Positions 1 through 6,233 of a DNA stretch of 11,582 nt are shown piece by piece. The stretch is from Chloroflexota bacterium (GTDB lineage Bacteria > Chloroflexota > Limnocylindria > QHBO01). Numbering within the stretch: the stretch's first letter is position 1; each line of letters opens with the position of its first letter. Under the pieces are notes generated by a model. That model was not told the DNA's origin and ran no database searches. It was given only the letters and a program-made list of their open reading frames with translations. The translations under genes were made by a program, and so were the position numbers. The DNA is taken from assembly GCA_005879775.1 (NCBI GenBank), contig VBJX01000027.1, positions 1 through 11,582 on the forward strand. The letters run 5' to 3'.

Positions 1-954
1 GGCCTCGATCCCCAGCTCCTCGAGGGTGTCCATGGGTACGCCGACGTCGCCCACGCGTGCGGGAAGCGACTCGTAGTAGGCATGCGGCAGGCCCAGGAAC
101 TCCACTCCCCGTGAGCGAAGGACACGGACGGTGCCCACGATATCCTCGGTTCGCAGCGCGATGTGCTGCGTGCCGGCATCGAGGTAGTAGTCGAGGAACT
201 CCTGGATCTGGCTCTTGCGCTTGCCCTCGGCCGGCTCGTTGATCGGGAACTTGATGCGTCCGTTGCCCGACTGCATGACCTTGCTCATCAGCGCGCTGTA
301 CTCGGTGTGGATCACCTTGTCGTCGTAGTGGATCAGCTGGCTGAAGCCGAGCACGTCGCGATAGAAGTCCACGAACCGATTCATGTCGCCCAATGCCACG
401 TTGCCGACGCAGTGGTCGACTTCGAGCAGCTGCTGGCCGGTGGCGGCCGCTGCCGGCCGGGTGATGCGCCGGTACCCCGGGGCGAAGGTGCCGTCGTAAT
501 CACTGCGGTCGATGAAGGAGTGGAGCACCTCGCCGTAGGTGTGGATCGACGAGCATCGCAGCACCCCCTTGTCGCCCTTCACCTCGGTCGGTTCCAGGGC
601 GCTCACGGCTCCCCGGGACGTCGTCTCGCGCCAGGCGGAGGCCACGTCATCGACGGCAAAGGCAATGTCGTGCACCCCGTCGCCATGGCGACGGACATGC
701 TCGGCCAGCTCACCATCGGGGGTCAGCGGGGCGGTGAACACGAACCTGATCTCGTTCTGGACCATGACGTAGCTGGCCCGATCACGCACTCCCGTCTCGA
801 GGCCGGCGTAGGCGACCGGGGTGAAGCCCCACAGGGCCCGATAGTAGGCCGCCGCCTGCTTGGCGTTGGCCACCCAGAACTCGACGTGGTCGATCCCCTT
901 GAGGGGCAGGAAGTCCTCGGTGGTGGTCGCAGGTCGCGGAATGGTCTCGGTCAT
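1..954 (-). CDS. hppD: 4-hydroxyphenylpyruvate dioxygenase (C-terminus beyond window)
   Basis: This Fe(II)-dependent cytosolic enzyme converts 4-hydroxyphenylpyruvate to homogentisate in tyrosine degradation. The window holds the first 318 residues; the family is usually about 350-400. Two vicinal-oxygen-chelate modules are visible, at about residues 20-150 and 175-318. The first two iron ligands appear as H181 (in VDHCVGNVAL) and H264 (in GTQHIALRTED). The HPPD-type block IKFPINEPAEGKRKSQIQEF lies just before H264. The third ligand, a Glu in the C-terminal helix region, is expected beyond the edge and cannot be checked. The ATG at 954 has no Shine-Dalgarno site, but TAGGAT lies 6 nt upstream, which suggests leaderless translation. 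It lies 29 bp downstream of the nucleoside phosphorylase on the same strand. 4-Hydroxymandelate synthase is a related alternative, but the block before H264 and the catabolic neighbours favour HPPD. Confidence 0.93.
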   Translation of the reverse strand, partial: MTETIPRPATTTEDFLPLKGIDHVEFWVANAKQAAAYYRALWGFTPVAYAGLETGVRDRASYVMVQNEIRFVFTAPLTPDGELAEHVRRHGDGVHDIAFAVDDVASAWRETTSRGAVSALEPTEVKGDKGVLRCSSIHTYGEVLHSFIDRSDYDGTFAPGYRRITRPAAAATGQQLLEVDHCVGNVALGDMNRFVDFYRDVLGFSQLIHYDDKVIHTEYSALMSKVMQSGNGRIKFPINEPAEGKRKSQIQEFLDYYLDAGTQHIALRTEDIVGTVRVLRSRGVEFLGLPHAYYESLPARVGDVGVPMDTLEELGIEA

Positions 955-961
955 CGGTGCA

Positions 962-967
962 ATCCTA
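962..967 (-). promoter_or_regulatory. -10 element of the dioxygenase gene, leaderless
   Basis: The minus strand reads TAGGAT, then 6 nt, then the ATG at 954. A possible -35 (TTGGCT, 986-991) lies 18 nt further upstream, across the stop of the phosphorylase gene. The position implies a transcript starting at or next to the ATG. No start-site data are available; this is inferred from position and from the same arrangement at five other genes in the window. Confidence 0.6.
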
Positions 968-983
968 CGGCCGGTGTCGAGCG

Positions 984-1718
984 TTAGCCAAAGTCGGCGC
1001 CGAGCGCGACGTCGATCATGCGCTCCACCGCCGCATTGAGCTCCTCGGGGCTCAGATAGGTGTGCTCCTGGTTCGCCTCGCCGGTGTCGACATCGACGAC
1101 CACCCCCAGGCATGCGGCCTGCACGCCGTTTGCAGCTGCCAGGTAGAAGAGGGCGCTGGCCTCCATCTCCACGGCCAGCGCGCCTGCGTCGCGCCAGGGT
1201 CGGACGAAGTTCGGGTCGGGGTGGTAGTGGGAGAAGACGTCGATGGTGGCGATCGGACCCACCCGGAATGGGACCCCGAGCTTCTCCGCCGCGTGGACTA
1301 ACGCATGGGTCATCGCGAAGTCGGCCGCGGGGGCGTATGGCCTGCCCTGCATGAAGGTGGCAGTGGCGCCATCGGTCGGTGAAGAGGCCGTGGCGATGAT
1401 GAGCTCGCCCAGCGCGATCTGCGCGCGGAGCCCTCCCGTGGTTCCCACCCGCAGCAGTCGGCGTGCTCCCAGGCGGAGCAGCTCCTCGACGACGATTGAG
1501 ATTGATGGTGGACCCATCCCCGTGCTCTGCACCGAGACGGGCCGTCCACTCACCGTCCCTGTGTAGCCGAGCAGGCCGCGGTTCTCGTTGACGAGCCGCG
1601 CTCCCTCGAGGCCGCCATCGAAGCGGGCCGCGATCAGGGTCGCCCGCTGCGGGTCGCCGGGGAGGAGGACCAGAGGGGCATAGTCGCCCGGCTCGGCGTG
1701 AAGATGGATCTGCGGCAC
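984..1718 (-). CDS. nucleoside phosphorylase (PNP/UDP family)
   Basis: It is predicted to cleave a (deoxy)ribonucleoside with phosphate, giving a free base and (deoxy)ribose 1-phosphate for salvage in the cytosol. The 244 residues match the usual length of the hexameric PNP/uridine phosphorylase family. Visible motifs are GDPQRA (21-26, phosphate Arg R25), STGMGPPS (65-72), RVGTTGG (90-96, Arg R90) and EMEAS (184-188, ribose-binding Glu). Specificity is unclear. GTTGG resembles uridine phosphorylases. D209 sits roughly where purine phosphorylases carry the catalytic Asp of SDH, but the local sequence is VVDVD. The start is GTG at 1718, with TACTCT 7 nt upstream and no Shine-Dalgarno site. It follows the GntR gene by 41 bp and precedes the dioxygenase by 29 bp. 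Confidence 0.88.
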   Translation of the reverse strand: MPQIHLHAEPGDYAPLVLLPGDPQRATLIAARFDGGLEGARLVNENRGLLGYTGTVSGRPVSVQSTGMGPPSISIVVEELLRLGARRLLRVGTTGGLRAQIALGELIIATASSPTDGATATFMQGRPYAPAADFAMTHALVHAAEKLGVPFRVGPIATIDVFSHYHPDPNFVRPWRDAGALAVEMEASALFYLAAANGVQAACLGVVVDVDTGEANQEHTYLSPEELNAAVERMIDVALGADFG

Positions 1719-1725
1719 GCCGGCA

Positions 1726-1731
1726 AGAGTA
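1726..1731 (-). promoter_or_regulatory. -10 element of the phosphorylase gene, leaderless
   Basis: The minus strand reads TACTCT followed by 7 nt and the GTG start at 1718. The fit to the TANNNT pattern is good, and no ribosome binding site competes with it. I see no convincing -35. Confidence 0.5.
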
Positions 1732-1759
1732 GCGCGCAGCCCCGGAGCTCGAGAGCGGT

Positions 1760-2524
1760 TCAGCCCGAGCTGACCGCCTCAATGCTGGCAATCGCATGCG
1801 CCGCGCGTGACGCACCTTCCGGATTGCGCCCCTCGATTGCGCTCACCAGCGCAGCATGATGGTGTTCGAGCTCGCGATTGAGCGCGAGGTTTCGCGCCCG
1901 GCCTGACAGATCGTTCCACAAGGCGGTTCCCGCCAGGTGATCCAGAGCTCCCTGGAGAGGCCCGCCTCCTAGGGCAGCAACGTAGGAATGGAACTCCAGG
2001 TCGGCGCGCGTGAACCATGATGGATCGCCGCCCAACAGGCTCCGCGAGCGTTCCTCGAGCAGCAACCCCAGATGCTCGATACGTCGGGCCGTTTGTCTTG
2101 TCCGAGCCGCCCTTTCGGCCGTCGCCGCAGCCAGCAGCTTCCGCAGTTCGTGGAGTTCGGCGTCCGCCGCGTGGCGGCGGGCGAGCCGAAAGGCGCGCTC
2201 TTTGGGCCTGCGGCGGGCGACGAACACGCCCACACCGTGGCGCACATCGATGACCCCGGCATATGCGAGAGCCGCGAGCGCCTCGCGTACAACGGGCAGG
2301 CTGACCTGCAGCTCCCGCGCCAACACTCGCGAAGCCTCGAGGCGCTGTCCTGTCCGCAGCTCCCCCATCGCGATTCGCCTTCTGATCTGGTCGGCGGCAA
2401 GCATGGGGAGCGATCGGCGCCTTAGCGGCTGCAGATCAGCAGCTTGACGCCACCAATTCAACCGGCGCTGCGTGCGCGGCACTTGAGTCCACTGACCGCG
2501 CGATCGCTGGCTGCTGTGGCCCAC
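1760..2524 (-). CDS. GntR-family transcriptional regulator, FCD type
   Basis: This is a DNA-binding repressor or activator controlled by a small carboxylate-like ligand. The winged helix-turn-helix spans about residues 41-105 (ADQIRRRI, LARELQVSLPVVREALAAL, HGVGVFVARR). An all-helical FCD domain follows at about 125-250. Its usual metal/ligand residues are all present: D175 and H179 (DLEFH), H223 and H243. I chose the GTG at 2524 because AAGGAG stands 4 nt upstream. This gives a basic N-terminal extension of about 40 residues before the usual domain start. A shorter protein from the ATG at 2404 is possible, but it has no ribosome site. Its promoter overlaps the palindrome at 2536-2558, so autoregulation is likely. 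Downstream on the same strand are the phosphorylase and dioxygenase genes; the phosphatase gene is divergent. The ligand is unknown. Confidence 0.87.
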   Translation of the reverse strand: MGHSSQRSRGQWTQVPRTQRRLNWWRQAADLQPLRRRSLPMLAADQIRRRIAMGELRTGQRLEASRVLARELQVSLPVVREALAALAYAGVIDVRHGVGVFVARRRPKERAFRLARRHAADAELHELRKLLAAATAERAARTRQTARRIEHLGLLLEERSRSLLGGDPSWFTRADLEFHSYVAALGGGPLQGALDHLAGTALWNDLSGRARNLALNRELEHHHAALVSAIEGRNPEGASRAAHAIASIEAVSSG

Positions 2525-2526
2525 TC

Positions 2527-2534
2527 GGCTCCTT
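2527..2534 (-). promoter_or_regulatory. Shine-Dalgarno site deciding the GntR start
   Basis: The minus strand reads GAAGGAG, 4 nt before the GTG at 2524. It is the only strong ribosome binding site in the left half of the window and is the reason for choosing the long form of the regulator. This gene therefore has a real leader, unlike its leaderless neighbours. Confidence 0.6.
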
Positions 2535-2535
2535 C

Positions 2536-2558
2536 ACTGTTCAAGTGATCAGAACAGT
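2536..2558. promoter_or_regulatory. palindromic operator ACTGTTC-N9-GAACAGT
   Basis: Two perfect 7-bp inverted arms flank a 9-bp spacer (2543-2551). It lies in the divergent region between the GntR gene and the phosphatase gene, just upstream of the GntR ribosome site and over its probable -10 (TACTGT, 2554-2559). Placement suggests a repressor site for autoregulation. The long arms and spacer are larger than the short TNGTNNNACNA half-sites typical of FadR-like members, so the binding protein is inferred. As RNA it would form a 7-bp stem directly before the ribosome site. Confidence 0.6.
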
Positions 2559-2581
2559 AAGTGGGGGGTCGTACCGGGCAA
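2554..2581 (-). promoter_or_regulatory. probable sigma-70-like promoter of the GntR gene
   Basis: On the minus strand TTGCCC (2576-2581) is followed by a 16-nt spacer and TACTGT (2554-2559). The -10 shares five bases with the right arm of the 2536-2558 palindrome, so a bound protein would block initiation. The -35 lies inside a second inverted repeat, CCGGGC-N6-GCCCGG (2574-2591). The match to consensus is partial. Confidence 0.4.
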
Positions 2582-2606
2582 TGACGCCCGGCTTATCGGC
2601 CTCGGC

Positions 2607-2612
2607 TACGAT
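2607..2612 (+). promoter_or_regulatory. -10 element of the phosphatase gene, leaderless
   Basis: TACGAT is followed by 6 nt and the ATG at 2619. No Shine-Dalgarno site precedes this ATG. The element is 48 bp from the palindrome, so a protein bound there could act on this promoter only from an upstream position. Confidence 0.55.
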
Positions 2613-2618
2613 CGCTCG

Positions 2619-3452
2619 ATGAGCGCCCACGCAGCGGACCTCACATTCACTGTCAAGCTGGCGAGGCAGGCCGGCGAGATCATCACCGACAGCTACGAGC
2701 ACGCCATGCGGGTCGACCGCAAGAGCAAGCGCGACGTGGTCACCGATGTCGACTACCGCAGCGAGGCGCTCGTCATCGAGGCCATCAAGGCCCGATACCC
2801 CGACGACGCCATCCTGGCGGAGGAATCCGGGCACTACCGGAGGGAGCTGGCGAGCAGTGCGGGGCCGAGCGGAGGCAGCCGCACGTGGGTGATCGACCCC
2901 CTCGATGGGACGGTCAACTACGCGAACGGGATTCCCTATTTCTGCGTGTCGATCGGGCTGGTTGAGGATGGCGCGCCGGTCGTGGGTGTGGTTCTCGACC
3001 CGTTGCGACAGGACTCCTTCGCGGCCGTGGCGGACGGCCCGGCGACCCTCAACGATGAGCCGGTTCATGCGTCCGAGAAGGACGCACTCGGCGACTTCGT
3101 GCTGAGCCTGGCGATCATCGGACCGGGCGGAATCGCCCGGGAGCGGAGGATCGGGCGCGAGATCCGGATCCCCAGGCGGATGGGGAGCGCGGCGCTGTCC
3201 CTGGCGTACGTCGGGTCGGGCCGCTTCGACGCAATGATCCAGAACGGTGGCCTGTCGCTGTGGGACATCGCTGCCGCGGGGCTCATCGCCGAGCGAGGCG
3301 GCGCGAAGGTGACAGACCTTGACGGAGCACCGTGGTGGAACGAGCGCCGCCGCGGCCCAACCCAGTCGATCGTTGCCGCCCCGCCGCAACACCACGGAGA
3401 ACTGCTGGAACTGCTTCGCGCGACGAAGACGACGGTGCAGACCCGGCGCTAG
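2619..3452 (+). CDS. inositol-monophosphatase-family phosphatase
   Basis: This is a Mg2+-dependent sugar- or nucleotide-phosphate phosphatase of the IMPase/SuhB/CysQ superfamily, presumably cytosolic. All metal-site motifs are visible in the 277 residues: the SKRDVVTDVD segment (36-45), AEES (67-70, metal Glu), DPLDGTVN (93-100, two metal Asps) and LWDIAAAG (214-221, metal Asp D216). The length is normal for the family. The exact substrate (myo-inositol phosphate, histidinol phosphate, fructose bisphosphate or 3'-phosphoadenosine phosphate) cannot be told from these motifs. It starts at the ATG at 2619, just behind TACGAT, and is divergent from the GntR gene. Its TAG stop shares bases 3450-3451 with the stop of the convergent Nudix gene. 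Confidence 0.9.
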   Translation: MSAHAADLTFTVKLARQAGEIITDSYEHAMRVDRKSKRDVVTDVDYRSEALVIEAIKARYPDDAILAEESGHYRRELASSAGPSGGSRTWVIDPLDGTVNYANGIPYFCVSIGLVEDGAPVVGVVLDPLRQDSFAAVADGPATLNDEPVHASEKDALGDFVLSLAIIGPGGIARERRIGREIRIPRRMGSAALSLAYVGSGRFDAMIQNGGLSLWDIAAAGLIAERGGAKVTDLDGAPWWNERRRGPTQSIVAAPPQHHGELLELLRATKTTVQTRR

Positions 3453-4135
3453 CCGCCGATTCCCGCCTCTCGCAGGACAGCGGCGAACATGGCCAGGATC
3501 CGAGCGGTGGCGCCCCAGATCCGATGATCTCCGTGGCGGTACGCCCCGGCCAGCAGCCGCCAGCCGGTCCCCTCGATCAGCTCATCGGTCAGGGCCTCAT
3601 GGCCGAGCAGCCGCTCGACGGGCAGCTCGATGATCTCCGCCACCTCATCGGACCCGGCGGTGAAGCTCGGGCGGGTGGCCGTCGTGCCGACCACCGGGCG
3701 AAGCTCGAAATTGCTGACCGGGATCCAGACCTCGTCCAGGGCACCGGCAATCCGGACCGTCGAGGCATCGATCCCGATCTCTTCCTCTGCCTCGCGGAGC
3801 GCAGCCGCCTCGGCAGATGCGTCGCCCGCATCGACCGCGCCACCGGGCAGTGAGATCTCGCCGGCATGGGCGCGCAGATCGGCGTGACGGACCGTGAGCG
3901 GGATCGTCAGCGGGGCGCCATCCCGGCCGTCTGCCTCGCCGGGGTAGAGGAGCAGGAGCGTGGCTGCGGCGCGCGCCGGCGGAAAATGTGATCGATCGAA
4001 TCGTCGCGGCGATGTGCGTGCGGTCGCGTCGCGGGGCATGAGGCGAGGATCGACGGGGATCGGCCGCGTAACGTGCGCGACTGCCTCGGCGATCGCCTGT
4101 TCCCAGCCGGGTGCGCCGCGTAAGATTCGGTCCAT
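3449..4135 (-). CDS. Nudix hydrolase, CoA pyrophosphatase (NudL) type
   Basis: It is predicted to hydrolyse CoA or CoA derivatives to 3',5'-ADP and a phosphopantetheine product. Numbering from the ATG at 4135 gives 228 residues. The UPF0035/NudL signature LRAHAGEISLPGG (87-99) runs into the Nudix box, ending REAEEEIGI (114-122). The early Glu of the classical box is replaced, which is normal in this subfamily. The 3' end overlaps the phosphatase stop (CTAG, 3449-3452). At the 5' end, the ATG shares the CATG at 4133-4136 with the divergent gene's ATG. The start is not certain: GTG at 4162 would add nine residues. Before 4135 there is only GGAAGG, 3 nt away, and no TANNNT element is in leaderless position. 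A promoter would have to lie inside the neighbour's coding region. Confidence 0.85.
   Translation of the reverse strand: MDRILRGAPGWEQAIAEAVAHVTRPIPVDPRLMPRDATARTSPRRFDRSHFPPARAAATLLLLYPGEADGRDGAPLTIPLTVRHADLRAHAGEISLPGGAVDAGDASAEAAALREAEEEIGIDASTVRIAGALDEVWIPVSNFELRPVVGTTATRPSFTAGSDEVAEIIELPVERLLGHEALTDELIEGTGWRLLAGAYRHGDHRIWGATARILAMFAAVLREAGIGG
4121..4126 (+). promoter_or_regulatory. -10 element of the 4134/ECF operon, leaderless
   Basis: TAAGAT is followed by 7 nt and the ATG at 4134. It lies inside the 5' end of the Nudix coding region on the other strand. It is the only promoter-like element I see ahead of the ECF genes, so it may serve the whole run from 4134 to 7848. Confidence 0.55.
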
Positions 4136-4574
4136 GACCCTTCCAACCGCGAGTGACCGCACGGCGCGAGCGCGCAGCGCGATCTATCGGACGCGGTTGC
4201 TCGTGAACCGCACGCCGCACTTCACCACGCGAACGCGGCGCGAGGCAAATCAGGCGCTGGACCTGCTCGACGCCCAGCTCGGCCTGAACCAGGTCAACGT
4301 GCCCGAGTCGGCGCGAGCCATCGAGCTGCTCAACCGTGCCGCCCCGTCGCTGGCATTCGGGCTGCTGCGCGACGCCGATTTCGTCGAGCGCTTCAGTGCG
4401 CCGCTGCGCCACCTGGGGATCCGTGGCATCGAGCAGCGGCTCGACGAGGTGCCCGGATCGGTCATGGCCGTCCCCATCCCCGGGCCGATCGGGCGCCGGC
4501 ATCGCGACGAGCTCCCGACCGAGGAGCGCACCGACGCGGAGGGAAACCCGCTGCCGCCTCCGCCCGGCTATTAG
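4134..4574 (+). CDS. uncharacterised 146-residue protein, first gene of ECF operon
   Basis: I do not recognise this family. The N-terminal third is strongly basic and probably helical (about residues 8-42, rich in Arg). Residues 43-95 look like amphipathic helices with Leu/Ala heptad-like spacing. The C-terminus is low-complexity and ends in a proline run before GY. There is no signal peptide, membrane segment or Cys/His metal motif, so it should be cytosolic. The start at ATG 4134 is supported by TAAGAT 7 nt upstream. Only 28 bp separate its stop from the S-component start, so co-transcription is likely. A role in the importer is inferred from position only. It may equally be an unrelated small gene sharing the promoter. 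Confidence 0.65.
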   Translation: MTLPTASDRTARARSAIYRTRLLVNRTPHFTTRTRREANQALDLLDAQLGLNQVNVPESARAIELLNRAAPSLAFGLLRDADFVERFSAPLRHLGIRGIEQRLDEVPGSVMAVPIPGPIGRRHRDELPTEERTDAEGNPLPPPPGY

Positions 4575-4596
4575 GAGGAGGAAACAGGAGGAGGAA
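4573..4596 (+). promoter_or_regulatory. doubled Shine-Dalgarno tract before the S component
   Basis: An 11-nt unit, AGGAGGAGGAA, occurs at 4573-4583 and again exactly at 4586-4596. The first copy overlaps the TAG stop of the upstream gene. The second leaves about 8 nt from its GGAGG core to the ATG at 4603, a normal spacing. Such a strong site contrasts with the leaderless starts nearby and suits an internal cistron. Confidence 0.75.
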
Positions 4597-4602
4597 GCCC
4601 TG

Positions 4603-5424
4603 ATGGACTGGCTGTCTCGCCAATTCAGCACCCGGGTCCTGTCGCTCATGGTGGTGGCCATCGCCATCAACATCGTCATTGGCTACACCGTCCAGACGGT
4701 CCTCAAGCTGCCGATCTACCTGGACTCGATCGGTACCATCCTGGTCGGCGTGCTCGCCGGCCCGATCGCGGGCCTGGTCACCGGCGCAGCCTCGAACCTG
4801 ATCTGGCAGTACGCGCCTGGGATCGGCGGCGGCACGATCGGCCCATTCGCCATCACTGCTGCCGTGATCGGGGTTCTGGCGGGCATCTGGGGCTACCTGG
4901 GCGTCTATCGCTCACGGCCCGCAACGGGGGCGCGACTCTGGGCGGCGGCGATCATCGGGGTGGTCGTCATCCTCTTCCTGGCATCGCGCATCTACAACAA
5001 CCCGGCCTACACGGATCCAAACGTGGGCGGCTATCCGGCCTGGGTCTTCACCGCCATCGTGGTGATCGCGATCGTCGCCTCGGTCAGCGTGGCCGGATTC
5101 ATCCTGGTCCGGCGGGACGCGGCGGGGGCATGGGTGGCGGTCGCGGGTGCGCTGACCGGAATCGTGGCCGCCATCGTATCGGCGCCGATTGCCGCCTATG
5201 TCTTCGGGGGCGTTACCGGATCTGGCACGGACGTGATCGTGGCTGCGCTACGCCAGGGCGGCCAGGACGTGTACAACGCGTCGCTCGGGCAGGGGCTCTT
5301 CAGCGACCCGATCGACAAGACGATCACCAGCTTCGTGGTCTTCATCGTCCTGACCAGCCTCTCGCCCAGAGTCGTCGCGCGCTTCCCGCTCGGAGAGCGG
5401 ATCGTCACCGACAGCGAGGGGTGA
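4603..5424 (+). CDS. ECF transporter S component (substrate-binding membrane subunit)
   Basis: This membrane protein is expected to bind a vitamin-like substrate and pair with the EcfT/EcfA module encoded directly downstream. Of the 273 residues, about seven stretches are hydrophobic: 11-33, 37-64, 78-101, 111-128, 148-167, 175-200 and 231-253. S components usually have six helices, so one stretch may not span the membrane. Typical S-component features are LDSIGTILVGVLAGP (40-54) with small residues in helix 2, and DPIDK (225-229) before the last helix. The ATG at 4603 follows a strong ribosome site. Its stop overlaps the next start by 4 nt. I cannot assign a substrate; it does not clearly read as BioY, ThiT or RibU. 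Identity as an S component rests on both topology and operon context. Confidence 0.82.
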   Translation: MDWLSRQFSTRVLSLMVVAIAINIVIGYTVQTVLKLPIYLDSIGTILVGVLAGPIAGLVTGAASNLIWQYAPGIGGGTIGPFAITAAVIGVLAGIWGYLGVYRSRPATGARLWAAAIIGVVVILFLASRIYNNPAYTDPNVGGYPAWVFTAIVVIAIVASVSVAGFILVRRDAAGAWVAVAGALTGIVAAIVSAPIAAYVFGGVTGSGTDVIVAALRQGGQDVYNASLGQGLFSDPIDKTITSFVVFIVLTSLSPRVVARFPLGERIVTDSEG

Positions 5425-6233
5425 GCGAGACGGGAGGCGTTCCCGAGATCGTCCCGGAGTTCGTCCTCCCGCCGCCGACCGGGGCGTATCGGCGGCTGAA
5501 TCCCACCACCAAGCTGCTGATCGCTCTGGCCGAGGCGCTGATCGCCTTCGGCGTGCGCGGCTGGAGCGGGCCGGTGGTGGTGCTGGCGATCGTGCTGGCG
5601 AGCGGCGCGCGGGCGGGGGTCGGAGCCAGGCTCGTTCCCTTCCTGCTGGCCACCATCCCGCTGGTCGCCTCGATCCTCCTGGTCAACACGTTCCTCTATC
5701 CGGGGGCGACCGATCGGATCTTCGTCCTCGGGCCGCTGGCGCCGACCTGGACCGGGCTCGTGTTCGCGGGGCAGGCAACCTTGCGGGTGATCGCCTTTGC
5801 GATGTCCGCGGCCGTCCTGGGGTTGACCACCGGGCCCGATGAGCTGGTCGCCGATCTCGAACGACGAGGAATGGGGCGGCGCACCGCCTTCGTGCTGAGC
5901 GCCACGGTGCGCAGCGTGCCGCGCGTGCTCGAGCGGGTCCGGGAGATCACCGAAGCACAGCGGGCTCGAGGCCTGGACACCGAGGGTCGCATCTGGCGCC
6001 GGGTGCGAGGGCTGGTGCCGCTCGCTGGACCGCTTCTCTTCGGCGCCCTGACCGATGTCGAGGAGCAGACGATGGCGCTCGAGGCGCGCGGGTTCTCGGC
6101 CCCTGCCCGCCGCGCGGTGATCCGCACCTTTCCTGACTCGACACCCCAGCGCGCGCTTCGGCTATTGCTGGCCGCGGGGACGCCGCTCGTTCTCCTGGTG
6201 TCGGTGATCGGCATGCTCGGGTTCCTGCCGTGA
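5421..6233 (+). CDS. ecfT: ECF transporter T component (EcfT/CbiQ family)
   Basis: This is the transmembrane coupling subunit that transmits ATPase motion to the S component. It starts at GTG 5421, inside the GTGA shared with the S-component stop, giving 270 residues. Hydrophobic segments lie at about 31-60, 70-92, 108-135 and 240-268. The two Ala-Arg-Gly coupling motifs of the family are present, in AQRARGLD (A172-G174) and ALEARGF (A212-G214), on the cytoplasmic helices that dock on the two ATPases. The family length is typically 250-280. The GTGA and the following GTGA overlap indicate tight translational coupling within the operon. Confidence 0.92.
   Translation: MSETGGVPEIVPEFVLPPPTGAYRRLNPTTKLLIALAEALIAFGVRGWSGPVVVLAIVLASGARAGVGARLVPFLLATIPLVASILLVNTFLYPGATDRIFVLGPLAPTWTGLVFAGQATLRVIAFAMSAAVLGLTTGPDELVADLERRGMGRRTAFVLSATVRSVPRVLERVREITEAQRARGLDTEGRIWRRVRGLVPLAGPLLFGALTDVEEQTMALEARGFSAPARRAVIRTFPDSTPQRALRLLLAAGTPLVLLVSVIGMLGFLP

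Noticed and set aside
163..987. A 274-codon open frame on the plus strand at the left end
   Set aside because: It runs opposite the dioxygenase, whose metal ligands and motifs are clear. The composition is that of a shadow frame.
2574..2591. CCGGGC-N6-GCCCGG inverted repeat as a terminator or second operator
   Set aside because: It lies upstream of both proposed transcription starts, so it would not be in either RNA. As an operator its simple GC-rich arms carry too little information to claim.
2541..3395. A 284-codon open frame on the minus strand opposite the phosphatase
   Set aside because: It is antisense to a complete IMPase-family gene and covers the operator region. No motif supports it.
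3444..3455. Possible hairpin at the shared CTAG stop (CGGC-N4-GCCG)
   Set aside because: The stem has only 4 bp and no extension, which is expected by chance at this GC content.
3645..4679. A 344-codon open frame on the minus strand across the Nudix gene and the 4134 gene
   Set aside because: It is out of frame with the Nudix box and rich in Arg, Pro and Gly without domain structure.
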